Assembly (NCBI RefSeq): GCF_025144725.1
Contig: NZ_JALXKS010000044.1
Span: forward strand, 1 to 23,860
Source of the DNA: Brevibacterium sp. p3-SID960
GTDB lineage: Bacteria; Actinomycetota; Actinomycetes; Actinomycetales; Brevibacteriaceae
DNA: 23,860 nt
Direction of reading: 5' to 3'
The number at the start of each line of letters is the position of its first letter. Position 1 is the stretch's first letter. The notes below the pieces were generated by a model, which had not been told where the DNA came from, made no database searches, and worked only from the letters and a program-made list of their open reading frames with translations. The position numbers and the translations under genes were made by a program. Shown in pieces: positions 1 through 8,711 of this stretch.

Positions 1-185
1 ACGATGAGCCCCCCAAATGGTGGAGAGTCCTCAAGTCGACTGTTCTCGTGGCCAACCGCGGGGAGATCGCAGTCCGGCTCATCGATGCTGTGCGCGCGGC
101 GGGGATGACGGGAGCCGTGATCTCCGTGTCAGTCGACGATGCGCACATCCGTCACGCACACCACGCGGTGCTGAAGGCGTCATGA
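1..185 (+). pseudogene. Biotin carboxylase N-terminal fragment (remnant of an acyl-CoA/urea carboxylase gene)
   Basis: Reading from base 3, the frame gives VLVANRGEIAVRL followed by a stretch ending DAHIRHAHHAVLKAS and a TGA at 183-185. VLVANRGEIA is the signature start of biotin carboxylase (acetyl-, propionyl-CoA or urea carboxylase), the ATP-grasp enzyme that carboxylates biotin. The similarity covers only about the first 45 residues of a domain normally near 450 residues. No ATG, GTG or TTG in this frame precedes the motif inside the window; an ATG at 17 lies in another frame, just after a run of six C, so a frameshift is possible. The ATP-binding and catalytic parts are missing and the methyltransferase gene of the defence operon ends only 18 bases beyond the stop. 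I read it as a broken host gene marking the left edge of the island. Confidence 0.7.
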
Positions 186-203
186 CCCACAACACTTGGA
201 CGG

Positions 204-1379
204 TCATCGAATAGATGGTTCCAAGTCTCCAATTTCGAACAACGCAGGGTTGGGAGTAAGCACGGCGTCGACGGGGACCGTCCGTATCGCCGTTGAAGCT
301 GTCGCTCTGCCAAGTGCATGTTTGATGATGTGACGGGACAGTGCTTCCCCGAGCTGCACAGGGACTGCATTCCCAATCTGGCGGGCGATGTCCGTCTTCT
401 TCCCCACCCACATGAAGTCGTCGGGAAATCCCTGAAGGCGGGCGGCTTCAAAATGGGTGATGGCCCGTGGCTGCTCTGGGTGGAGGAACCGTCCCTTCTC
501 TGGCTTGAAGAACTCGGTCCGGATCGTCACCGACGGCCGGTCCCAGTGCAGCCTCCCCATAACGTCTGATGCACCGCGACGGTTACCCCGCCAGCAGTTG
601 GCCAGCAGGTCGTCAGGAAGGTCGTGTCGGTTCCCACCCTTGGGGATGTGAGCGAAGCGCTTGAGAGAGAGGTCTGAGTAGTTGCGGCCGAAGTGGAGTT
701 CGTCCGTCCGGAACGGGCCTGGCAGGCCCGCCTGGGTCGACCAGTCTGGAAGCTCGTAGCCGACGGACCGCTCGGGGATTCCCTCGAACGCCTCGCGAAC
801 TGTCAGCCATCGATCGTGGTGCGTAGTGGCGGGGAGCCCAACAGGGTCGACAGACTTGTGACTGCCGATGACGACGGCCCGACGGCGGTTCTGGAAGGCA
901 CCGTAGTCAGCAGAAGTCACGACGAACGGTTCAAGTCTGTAGTCCGCCAGTAGCCCGCCGGGCTCCGTCGTGGTCTTGAGCGATTCGAACTCGACCGACT
1001 TCAAGAACGGTGGCACGTTCTCGATGATGAAGTACGTGGGATTCGCCCGGACGATTGTCTCCGCGTAGGCGCGCCAAAGAGTGTTCCGAGGGTCGTCGAT
1101 GTCGCGCTTTCCCAGCGCAGAGAAGCCCTGGCATGGAGGTCCGCCCAGGATCACGTCGGCGCCGATCTCGCCAGCTGACTCCAGCCAGCTTTCGATGGGC
1201 AGCGCGAAAGTCGCCTCCTGACCGAAGTTCGCACCGTAGGTCGAAGCCGCGAACCGGTCGAACTCCACCGCCGCCGTCAGGTGAGTGTCGACTGATTCGC
1301 TGACGGCGGCGTTGTGCCATCCCTGTGTGAGGCCTCCAGCGCCGGCGAAGAGGTCGATGACACGGAATCGCTCGGTCAT
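204..1379 (-). CDS. drmMII: DNA (cytosine-5) methyltransferase, DISARM DrmMII-like
   Basis: A 391-residue C5-cytosine DNA methyltransferase that transfers methyl groups from S-adenosylmethionine. The conserved motifs are in order: motif I DLFAGAGGL (residues 9-17), motif IV GGPPCQGFS with catalytic Cys83, motif VI ENVP (120-123), motif VIII QNRRR, a target-recognition region, and motif X QIGNAVP (about 334). All key residues are present, so activity is expected. The ATG at 1379 is chosen over an upstream start at 1412 because it sits just before motif I and follows AAAGGTGGAG. It is last in the operon, 75 nt after drmB. In class 2 DISARM the C5 methyltransferase marks host DNA as self; the adjacent drmA and drmB support that role. 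Its recognition sequence cannot be read from the protein. A solitary or type II methyltransferase role is the alternative. Confidence 0.9.
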   Translation of the reverse strand: MTERFRVIDLFAGAGGLTQGWHNAAVSESVDTHLTAAVEFDRFAASTYGANFGQEATFALPIESWLESAGEIGADVILGGPPCQGFSALGKRDIDDPRNTLWRAYAETIVRANPTYFIIENVPPFLKSVEFESLKTTTEPGGLLADYRLEPFVVTSADYGAFQNRRRAVVIGSHKSVDPVGLPATTHHDRWLTVREAFEGIPERSVGYELPDWSTQAGLPGPFRTDELHFGRNYSDLSLKRFAHIPKGGNRHDLPDDLLANCWRGNRRGASDVMGRLHWDRPSVTIRTEFFKPEKGRFLHPEQPRAITHFEAARLQGFPDDFMWVGKKTDIARQIGNAVPVQLGEALSRHIIKHALGRATASTAIRTVPVDAVLTPNPALFEIGDLEPSIR

Positions 1380-1411
1380 CACACTCCACCTTTCCACGCT
1401 CGTATAGAACA

Positions 1412-1441
1412 AGGATCCTATCCCGGTGACTGGGGATCCCC
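1412..1441. promoter_or_regulatory. Paired GGATCC palindromes upstream of the methyltransferase gene
   Basis: The 75-nt gap between drmB and the methyltransferase contains AGGATCCT (1412-1419) and GGGGATCCCC (1432-1441). Their GGATCC cores start 21 bp apart, about two helical turns. This is the only sizeable gap in the operon, so it may hold a separate promoter or an operator for the methyltransferase. No convincing -35/-10 pair was found, and GGATCC occurs elsewhere in the window, so the assignment is tentative. Confidence 0.25.
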
Positions 1442-1454
1442 GAAAGTTGAGACC

Positions 1455-3611
1455 TCAGCTCTCCAGCTCGTCGAGGATGTGGTCGGCGAGCTCGCCAGGG
1501 TCCCACTCGTCGACAGTGTAGACCGTCCAACCGTCGGAATCATCTGATGCGGTGTCTACATCGCTGACAGTCACCATGATCTTCGCTTCCGGCCACACCA
1601 ACTCTGACCGGACCGCGGCGTCCCCGATCGTGCTGTCCCGCACCGGAAGTACCGCGTCTTCCTCGGCGAGGATCTCGATGAGTGAGCGGAATTCCGGATG
1701 GGACGACCACAGATCTCCCCAGCCCTTGTCGGTAATGAGCGCAGGAGGAGGTGTTCCTTGCGGTGCGGCTGATGGCTGTGCGACGGTCTCTGCTCGTGCC
1801 CTCGCAAAAGCGATTAGCCCCGCATAGGGCTCTTCGGGCGTGCCGAAAACCGTCCCCCGATCAAGGCCAGTGTTGAAATGCTCGCAGCTGGTCTCAGGGA
1901 GGAGAATGCAATTGTGGCAAGCGGCGAGATTGGATCCAGCCACACCGCTTCCTGTCGACTCGATGCAAACGGGATCAGCAGAGCACCACGATAGACGTGC
2001 TTCTGCTTCACTGATCGCGCTTCCGAGACGGTCCGGATCCGCCATGGCAGCGACGCCGCCGAGGCTTCCGGCGGAGTCAGATGACGCGGTGTAGACGAGG
2101 ACTCCGGCCATCTCTGGGCCCACGTATAGGCGTTCTTGGAGTGACGAAGCTGGGTATCCCGCGTCCAACGCCAGTTGGTCAATGAGGGAGTGAGCCAGCG
2201 AATGAAGCGCGAGGCGAGTGATGTCGACGTCGCCAACTACGGCGCCTTCTCTGCGTGTCACATGGGCATTGCGCTCGAGTAAGGCGGTCCTGCTTCGAGC
2301 AAAGGAAGTGTTCGCCCACTCTGCGATGACTGCCTGATCAATAGCGAGGAACAGGCCCTCTCCCAGCAGTTCGACGGCGGGGAGCCAGGACGACGAGTCG
2401 TCGTCTGGTCGCAGCGGAGCAATCGCCACATTGTCTTCATCTCCCTGCTCCGCTTCGCGCTCTGGAGCTACGAGACGCGAGAAGCCATGTAGGGCGCGCA
2501 CTTCCCGGAGTCTGGTCACGCGCCGAACCTCAGTGATCCACGAGGAGTGTTCTCCAGGGACGGGCGCTGGCACGGAGACGAACTGGCGGCCAGGAGAGTC
2601 TTCCGACCCATGGACGATTGCACGGAACTCGTCGAGTCGGAACTCTTCTTCCGACTGAGGTGGTGCCTCATCCGGGTACAGAGCGAAGATCGCTTGGCGT
2701 GCGAGAGCAGCCACTGAATAGTCGGAAGAGTGCTTCTGCAGCAGAATCTCGAGTGTCACATCATGGTTCTCCTGCACGGCGGCTTCAAGGCTCGCGCGTG
2801 GGATGTGGCGAAGCGTCGAGAACTCTGATCTGACGAGCGCATCCAGCTTCTCTGCATGCGACGGGATGGAGATAGCTGATGCTGAGGCACCAAACCACAC
2901 GTTTGACGCACCACGCTGCACCGTCACCCGACTGTGCGCGCAATCCCGTTCCGTGTACTCGAAGCCGAGCCACGGACGTTCGCCGGTGCATCGATAGTGC
3001 TTCATTCCTTGGGGAGAGAAGGCGTATTCGAGGTCGTTGCTGGCCCCACAGCTGCATACGACCAAGAGATCAGACAGCGCTGATGTTCGGCCGCGCGACT
3101 CCAAGCGGAGAACGTGCGCTGACTCCGGTGCCTTGCGAGGATCACCTTCGGGGTAGGACGTTCGCCACCATTGCGGGTCCGGACTGCGTGAATGAGCCCA
3201 CTCGAAGTACGGGAAGTCGGCGAGATGACCGCCCTTGCATGCAGTGACGAATCGGGAGGGGATGAGGTCGCGTTTCTCGCCGCAGACGCCGCATCGTGTC
3301 TCAGTCCGACGAGATCGGAGCTGCTGCGTGGTCCCCAGGGCATCACACGCTGGACAGACAAGAATGCTGGGAAACAGCCAGACGGGCACGCTCGGACGGT
3401 TACGGTCGTCAGGCGTCGTGGGAGGTGCTTTGAGCTCACGTACCCTCAATTGACGGGCCAAGCGTGGTTCGGGCACCGACACCATCTCAGCAGTGTCCCA
3501 GTGGTGGAGTCCCATGATGAGATAGCTCGAATTCTCAGCAGGGAAGAGACTTCCCACTCCGTATGTCGAGATCAGCTGCGACCGCCGAGCGCGGATCTGC
3601 GGAGAAGCCAT
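1455..3611 (-). CDS. drmB: DISARM protein DrmB (DUF1998 family)
   Basis: A 718-residue protein with the features of DrmB. The N-terminus carries RARRSQLISTYGVGSLF, followed near residues 85-125 by a zinc-ribbon pair CPAC...CGVCG and then CKGGHLADFP. The DUF1998 region lies around residues 465-575 and includes HSLAHSLIDQLA, LVYTASSDSAGSLGG and the Cys cluster CHNCILLPETSC. In characterised DISARM, DrmB binds the DrmA helicase to form a DNA-binding complex that recognises incoming phage DNA. The ATG at 3611 is chosen because it is one base after the drmA stop (TGA-C-ATG), has GAGGG upstream, and begins directly before the conserved N-terminus; a frame opening at 3740 would overlap drmA by over 120 bases. 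The cysteines needed for metal binding look intact. Placement after drmA matches known systems. Confidence 0.88.
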   Translation of the reverse strand: MASPQIRARRSQLISTYGVGSLFPAENSSYLIMGLHHWDTAEMVSVPEPRLARQLRVRELKAPPTTPDDRNRPSVPVWLFPSILVCPACDALGTTQQLRSRRTETRCGVCGEKRDLIPSRFVTACKGGHLADFPYFEWAHSRSPDPQWWRTSYPEGDPRKAPESAHVLRLESRGRTSALSDLLVVCSCGASNDLEYAFSPQGMKHYRCTGERPWLGFEYTERDCAHSRVTVQRGASNVWFGASASAISIPSHAEKLDALVRSEFSTLRHIPRASLEAAVQENHDVTLEILLQKHSSDYSVAALARQAIFALYPDEAPPQSEEEFRLDEFRAIVHGSEDSPGRQFVSVPAPVPGEHSSWITEVRRVTRLREVRALHGFSRLVAPEREAEQGDEDNVAIAPLRPDDDSSSWLPAVELLGEGLFLAIDQAVIAEWANTSFARSRTALLERNAHVTRREGAVVGDVDITRLALHSLAHSLIDQLALDAGYPASSLQERLYVGPEMAGVLVYTASSDSAGSLGGVAAMADPDRLGSAISEAEARLSWCSADPVCIESTGSGVAGSNLAACHNCILLPETSCEHFNTGLDRGTVFGTPEEPYAGLIAFARARAETVAQPSAAPQGTPPPALITDKGWGDLWSSHPEFRSLIEILAEEDAVLPVRDSTIGDAAVRSELVWPEAKIMVTVSDVDTASDDSDGWTVYTVDEWDPGELADHILDELES

Positions 3612-3612
3612 G

Positions 3613-6600
3613 TCAGCCCTCGCTTTCGGTATCGGTGCGGACTTTCTGTCTCCGCAGGGGTGCGAGGCGAGTCTCCGCGTCGACGTCACGCATGCTCTGG
3701 GGAGTCGGCCACGGTGTGCGTGAACGGGAATCAATGTCAATGTCGTCTGTGGTCAAAGCCATCGTCGCATCGATGAGAAGGGCACGGTGGGGGTCCTTGC
3801 GGTCGTGATAGACCTCGACAACCTTCTCCGACACGGCTCGCTCCCATGTGGCGATGAGATTCCCGAGGTCCTTCTGCGTCGCGGCGTAGTCGTGGCTATC
3901 GTCTGTTGCCACGGCGTGTACTCGCGCGAGGATCTGGTCACGGACCAGTTCTACTGCCCGATGAGTGCTGTGGAACGCAGCCGCTCCTGCCTCCCCGCGG
4001 AACTCCTCGGACACCATGCGGAGAGATGCGACCAAAGCTGCGTGGAGTGCCCTATCGCGCGAACGGGCGGCGAAAGGTGTTGCACTTGTCGCCTCGACCG
4101 CTCGGTACAGACTTCCGTGGAAGTCGCGGAACGACTCGTAGTGGGACCTGTCTCGAGACTTCATACTGTTGAAGATATTGACGACGAGACCTGGGTATTT
4201 GCGGCCCACACGGCTCGTCGCCTGGATGTACTCCGAGCTGGACGGCGGCTGTCCCGCGACAGCCATTAGGCCCAACCGATCGACGTCCAGTCCGACAGAG
4301 ATCATGTTTGTAGCGAGGACGACGTCCAGAGGATCTTCCTCGGAACCCAGCCCAGCTTCAAGCTGTTTGAGAGTCACAGGAATTTCGCTCCCCGGGCGAC
4401 GGCTGGTGAGCTCCTCTGCTCTCACTCGACGGGGTTCCGGCAAGTCGTCACGAGACGCGAGGAGGTCCAGCCGGGACGACACGTCGTCATGCACCTGGAG
4501 GTAAGCGGACCCCAGGACTCGAAGCGAGTTGAAGTACCCGATCAGCGTCCAATACGGGTCCTTGATCTCATCAGAGACATCATTTGCCGCGGCGACAGTG
4601 TGGAGAAGTGAGGCGTAGGTCCGAACGAGGAGGGTGGCGTGCGATGTTCCCGGTGCCATGACTCCGATGTACTCGCGGTCACCCAGCTCGCTGCTTTCTG
4701 CAGGTCGAGCGAAGAAAGACTCGTCTGGATTTATGCCCGGGGGTGGGAACAACCGGGAAGTTCGGTTGAACACAGCTTTGATCTGGGCATCTGCACGACG
4801 GATCGTCGCCGTCGAGGCCACGAGCTTGGGGCGCGCCAACTGGCCCGACTCATTCGTTCTGCCTGCAGATATGTCGACAGCGGACTCGAAAAGGCCGACC
4901 GTCGACCCAAGCGGGCCGGAAATCAAGTGCAGCTCATCCTGGATGATGAGGTCCGGTCCGATATCAGTCGCTTCGGTGTGGCCGAAGAGTGCGCTGATCG
5001 ATCCGTCCCACGCCATTCGAGCAAACTTGTCTACCGTGCCGATTACGAGTTCAGGTCGGACTCTGTAGACGTCCTCGTCGACGACGTGAGCGGGGATGCC
5101 GCTGCCCGCATGGTAGTCGCATTCGACATTGGGGCAGTGGATAGTGACCGAGTCCGGACCTTTGGTGACACTGTAGGCGGACACGTCCAATCGAGCGCCG
5201 CACCAGGGGCATGCTTGGAGCTGCATCGGATTGCCCTGCTCAACAGTGTCGCCATTTCTGAGTTTGCGGAGGGCGACGCGTGCCGCATCGACGGTGTTCG
5301 GCGTCGAGCCGGAACCCACCCACAGCCCAATACCGAAGGTCCGATCGCCTAGGATGTCGGGCCGTTCACGCCGCACTGACTCGAGCGAGCAGATCAACAT
5401 GGCGGCTCGCTCGAATTGTTGGATAGTGAGCAATCGCAGCGTGTACCTCATGAGGACTGCGGTCCCTTCAACACGCGGGTCCCGAATGCGTCGAAGGAAG
5501 ATGAGATACGCGATCAATCCCAGATACGCCTCAGTCTTGCCTCCGCCAGCGGGGAACCAGAGAAGATCCGCGATGTCACGTTCGTCCGACTGACGGTCCG
5601 TTGTGGATGGCAGGTTGATGAGGATAAACGCAAGCTGGAACGGGCGCCACGATTGTGTAGACAGCGTGAACTCGCCCTGGGCGCCTCGGCGAATCCAGTC
5701 CTGCCGTGCACGCTGCATGTGCATCGCCTTGTTCGCCATAGTGAATGCGTCGAATGCGACGTCGTCCTCTTCGAGGAGCCGGATTCCGTTGCGCATCCGT
5801 CGCAGGGCGACCGTTGCGTCGTCGAGGTGGGAAGCGGCGACCGCACGTAAATCTTCAGGCACCCACGAGGGTGAGTCGGCGTCCGAAACGTCCTTCTTCT
5901 TCTGGTTTATCCAGGCCTCGTACTCGTCGCTCAACGAGTTGAGTTGCGCAAGGACCTCGGTGCGCTTACCCGAGGACATCGTGTGGAGGCTCAGGTCGGC
6001 TCCTGCGTCGCCAGGCTGCGCACGGGCCACTCGAGAACGAGGGACAAACGTGGACCGCACCGAGGCCGCAAACGTGTCGTGTGTGCTGTTCCAGTCGGCT
6101 GAACACCCGTGGCCGATCGCGAAAGAGCGCTGATCCCGGTAGAGCAGAGCGGACGACGTGAGGTCCGGGTCATCCGACAGGTGATGGCGTGATTTGGTCC
6201 GATCAACGATGGCAGGCGTCGAGGTCGTAGCCTCCAGGCCGACCTGGAACCAGGAGTGCTCGTCTTTTCGCCCGCTGGCACCAGATTTCCGAGTCGTGTT
6301 CCTTATTACAGCGGTGATAGTGACGTAACCCGAGGTGTCTGGGTCGCGGACGAGAAGGAACAAGTCGAGACCATTGGCAACCAACGGTGACGTCTGACGC
6401 TGACGTTCACGAGTATCCAGGTTGATAATCACTGGCTGAATGTCTGGTTCTTCCCGTGTCCACGAGACATTACTCGTTGACCCGTCGGCACTAGCAGAGC
6501 CCGTTGGCAGGTAACGAGCAGCAGTGGCTTGAAGCTCGATACTCTTTGCGCGCTGTGGGTCGACGGTAAAGGTGATCCCCATGCTCGAGGGCGTGGTACG

Positions 6601-6873
6601 GCGAGAGTCGGCAACACCAAGATCGGGTTCAGGGTCGCTCGCGTCGGCGCTGGTCGGATCGTCGAGGCCCGCTGGAGAATTCTCTGTATCACTGGCCGCG
6701 GCGCTCGGTTCCGCAGGCGGCCAGAGGATCCCGGTGACATAGCGGCTGAGGGGTGCTTCATCGAGGACCTCATCGAACGCCGAGGGGCCCATGAGATCTG
6801 TCGTGAGTGCGTCAACAATGCGATCACGGAACGCGTACCGCTCCTCAAGCGTCGGTGACGACGTGTCAGTCAT
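3613..6873 (-). CDS. drmA: DISARM helicase DrmA
   Basis: A 1086-residue superfamily 2 helicase of the DrmA type. Visible motifs: Walker A FPAGGGKTEAYLG near residue 440, a zinc-ribbon-like insert CPWCG...HCPNVECDYH at about 555-587, Walker B QDELHLISGPLGS near 646 (DELH form), SAT motif LVASTATIR, motif V ATNMISVGLDVDRLG and motif VI QATSRVGRKYPG near 885-895. The FPAGGGKTEAYLG and QDELHLISGPLG strings are typical of DrmA. With DrmB it forms the core DISARM complex, a translocase that senses phage DNA. The start at 6873 is set by an ATGA overlap with the stop of the upstream UvrD-like gene and by AGGAAGA upstream; MGSREES... at 6903 would start ten codons earlier. The first 400 residues have no motif I recognise. 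The ATPase residues are intact. Confidence 0.9.
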   Translation of the reverse strand: MTDTSSPTLEERYAFRDRIVDALTTDLMGPSAFDEVLDEAPLSRYVTGILWPPAEPSAAASDTENSPAGLDDPTSADASDPEPDLGVADSRRTTPSSMGITFTVDPQRAKSIELQATAARYLPTGSASADGSTSNVSWTREEPDIQPVIINLDTRERQRQTSPLVANGLDLFLLVRDPDTSGYVTITAVIRNTTRKSGASGRKDEHSWFQVGLEATTSTPAIVDRTKSRHHLSDDPDLTSSALLYRDQRSFAIGHGCSADWNSTHDTFAASVRSTFVPRSRVARAQPGDAGADLSLHTMSSGKRTEVLAQLNSLSDEYEAWINQKKKDVSDADSPSWVPEDLRAVAASHLDDATVALRRMRNGIRLLEEDDVAFDAFTMANKAMHMQRARQDWIRRGAQGEFTLSTQSWRPFQLAFILINLPSTTDRQSDERDIADLLWFPAGGGKTEAYLGLIAYLIFLRRIRDPRVEGTAVLMRYTLRLLTIQQFERAAMLICSLESVRRERPDILGDRTFGIGLWVGSGSTPNTVDAARVALRKLRNGDTVEQGNPMQLQACPWCGARLDVSAYSVTKGPDSVTIHCPNVECDYHAGSGIPAHVVDEDVYRVRPELVIGTVDKFARMAWDGSISALFGHTEATDIGPDLIIQDELHLISGPLGSTVGLFESAVDISAGRTNESGQLARPKLVASTATIRRADAQIKAVFNRTSRLFPPPGINPDESFFARPAESSELGDREYIGVMAPGTSHATLLVRTYASLLHTVAAANDVSDEIKDPYWTLIGYFNSLRVLGSAYLQVHDDVSSRLDLLASRDDLPEPRRVRAEELTSRRPGSEIPVTLKQLEAGLGSEEDPLDVVLATNMISVGLDVDRLGLMAVAGQPPSSSEYIQATSRVGRKYPGLVVNIFNSMKSRDRSHYESFRDFHGSLYRAVEATSATPFAARSRDRALHAALVASLRMVSEEFRGEAGAAAFHSTHRAVELVRDQILARVHAVATDDSHDYAATQKDLGNLIATWERAVSEKVVEVYHDRKDPHRALLIDATMALTTDDIDIDSRSRTPWPTPQSMRDVDAETRLAPLRRQKVRTDTESEG

Positions 6874-8711
6874 GATCTTCCTGCTTTCTTCTCGCGATCC
6901 CAATGCGGTCGGATGAGGCCGGACAATCGAGGAACAAGCCAGAACCCACTTGGACTCCCGTGGCCATTGGTCTCTGAGGGGAGGCCGGCGACGGTCTCCA
7001 CGGAACTCACACGGGCTCCAGTCAGGCGCTCAGGCCAGTTCGGTGGTTTGCCGAAGATGAGGCGTGCGGCCAGTGCGTCGGTGAACGCCTCCGACACCCG
7101 CCCGAGAACAGTGCCAGATTCGTCTTCGATGAAGTAGTCCGGCTTCAATGATTGCTTCGAGTGGGGCGCGAGGACGAAGTCGACTGCAGCTCCCGGTGCG
7201 ACGCTCTGCTCGAGATACCGGAGAGTCTCGACCGTTCCGAGTGCTGTTGAACGAGGTGGCAGTTCGGTGTTGACGTCGGCGTAGAGCAGCTCCATGCGAA
7301 CGGGGCGTGGCCTGTTTTTTGTGCACACATGCTCGACCCAACGTTCCTGGACGAACTTCGCGAAACCTCTTTCGATCGTGGGCGCCTCGACGAGATACAG
7401 CGACTCACGTGCACGGCTCGAGGCGACGTAGGACCTTCTAAGGTTCGGCCACGTACGCGCACCAGGACCTTCGTCACCTGGCTTCGGCACCATGTCGATC
7501 ACGTGGTCAAACTCGAGCCCCTTCGCCCTGTGGACGGTACTCACCGTGACGGGAAGCTGGGTGGGCGAAGTAAGCGGCGATGGGACCGCACCGGACCGCA
7601 AGCGCCTGTTCAATGCGCCGACGTCGAGGGTGGTGTGGTCGCGACGGTCATCTTCGACGTCTTTAAGTCGCGACCACCCGTCTGACGGAACGGAAGATCC
7701 TCCTGACGCGAGTGCATCCTCGATCTCGGGTCGTGAGTACTTCCGTGGTTGCAGTGAGTGAAGTGTCGACGCGACCCAGGGGGCAATGCCGATCTCTTGT
7801 GCACGCGGACGCACCGTGTGCTGGATACCGAGCTCGTCGAGCTCTTCGGAGACACGAAGCGCCGCATAGTTCGTGGCAGTGAGGACTGCCGTGGTCTCGT
7901 CGTCCTCTGTGTCCCAACACAGCAGACCGGTGAGGGATTGGAGGCTGGGGCGGGTGTACCGGCGACCGCCAGATTTCTCGCGGAATGCGGTGAGGAGGTC
8001 GAATGCCTGATCGATTGTGGTTGCGTCGGTAGGACTGATGTCTCTCAGTGCATCGCCGACCGCGATGAGGTCGTGCATGCGGGTCGACTCCGCGCGGTAG
8101 TGCTCTGTCAACGCGGTCGGTCTTGCGCCATGTTCGTCGATCAGGATCTGACGAAGTCCGGCTGAGGTGCGCTTGGAATGCGATGTGTTCGACTCCAACT
8201 GGAAGTCGTAAATCGCTTGGAGCGGGTCGCCGAGAATCGTGAACCCTGCATCGGAGGCTGCCGCGATCAGCGCGAGCACAAGTTCAGCGCGGTCCCCCAC
8301 AAGATCTTGTGCTTCGTCGACGATCACGTGCTCGAGGTACGAGACGTCAAACTCCCCGGTACGGAGTGCTTCTGTGGCGAGGCGGATCCTGTGCTCGAAC
8401 CCATGTGTCGTCTCGATCCCACCGACTTCGACGAGGACGGCCGAGGCGAAGGAATCAAAGGTGCTGATGCGCGCCTGCGACAGTCCAGCAGCGGTGAGCC
8501 GTCGGCGTGCTGCGTCCACGGCCGCGCGCGAGAAGGTGAGGACGAGGACGTCGTCGAGGATGGAGACGCCTTCATCGGCTAGGTGCTCCAGTCGGCTGAC
8601 AACGACCTCAGTCTTGCCCTGGCCCGCGGCGGCGGTGACGAGCAAGCGTTCGTCTACGTCCGCTTCAGCGACGGCAAGCTGGCTGTCGTCGAGGTCGGGT
8701 GCGTCACGCAT
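6870..8711 (-). CDS. UvrD/Rep-like superfamily 1 helicase with extra C-terminal domain
   Basis: A 613-residue superfamily 1A helicase. Motifs: I AAAGQGKT (27-34), Ia VLTFSRAAVDAARR (57-70), II VDEAQD (131-136), III GDPLQAIYDF (161-170), IV LTEHYRA (201-207), V VSTVHRAKGLEF (390-401) and VI SYVASSRARE (427-436). All ATPase residues look intact. It is shorter than UvrD or PcrA (about 720), mainly because the accessory insertions are small. About 110 residues at the C-terminus, including GFWLVPRLSGLIRPHWD, are not a helicase domain I can name, and I see no PD-(D/E)XK nuclease motif. The ATG overlaps the end of the upstream gene by 8 nt and its TGA overlaps the drmA ATG as ATGA, so it is translationally coupled to the defence operon. 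It probably translocates on or unwinds DNA for the system; this gene is not a standard DISARM component as far as I know. Confidence 0.85.
   Translation of the reverse strand: MRDAPDLDDSQLAVAEADVDERLLVTAAAGQGKTEVVVSRLEHLADEGVSILDDVLVLTFSRAAVDAARRRLTAAGLSQARISTFDSFASAVLVEVGGIETTHGFEHRIRLATEALRTGEFDVSYLEHVIVDEAQDLVGDRAELVLALIAAASDAGFTILGDPLQAIYDFQLESNTSHSKRTSAGLRQILIDEHGARPTALTEHYRAESTRMHDLIAVGDALRDISPTDATTIDQAFDLLTAFREKSGGRRYTRPSLQSLTGLLCWDTEDDETTAVLTATNYAALRVSEELDELGIQHTVRPRAQEIGIAPWVASTLHSLQPRKYSRPEIEDALASGGSSVPSDGWSRLKDVEDDRRDHTTLDVGALNRRLRSGAVPSPLTSPTQLPVTVSTVHRAKGLEFDHVIDMVPKPGDEGPGARTWPNLRRSYVASSRARESLYLVEAPTIERGFAKFVQERWVEHVCTKNRPRPVRMELLYADVNTELPPRSTALGTVETLRYLEQSVAPGAAVDFVLAPHSKQSLKPDYFIEDESGTVLGRVSEAFTDALAARLIFGKPPNWPERLTGARVSSVETVAGLPSETNGHGSPSGFWLVPRLSGLIRPHWDREKKAGRS

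Noticed and set aside
3612..3740. N-terminal extension of DrmB from an upstream start at 3740
   Set aside because: It would lie wholly inside drmA, while the ATG at 3611 has a ribosome-binding site, abuts the drmA stop and precedes the conserved N-terminus.
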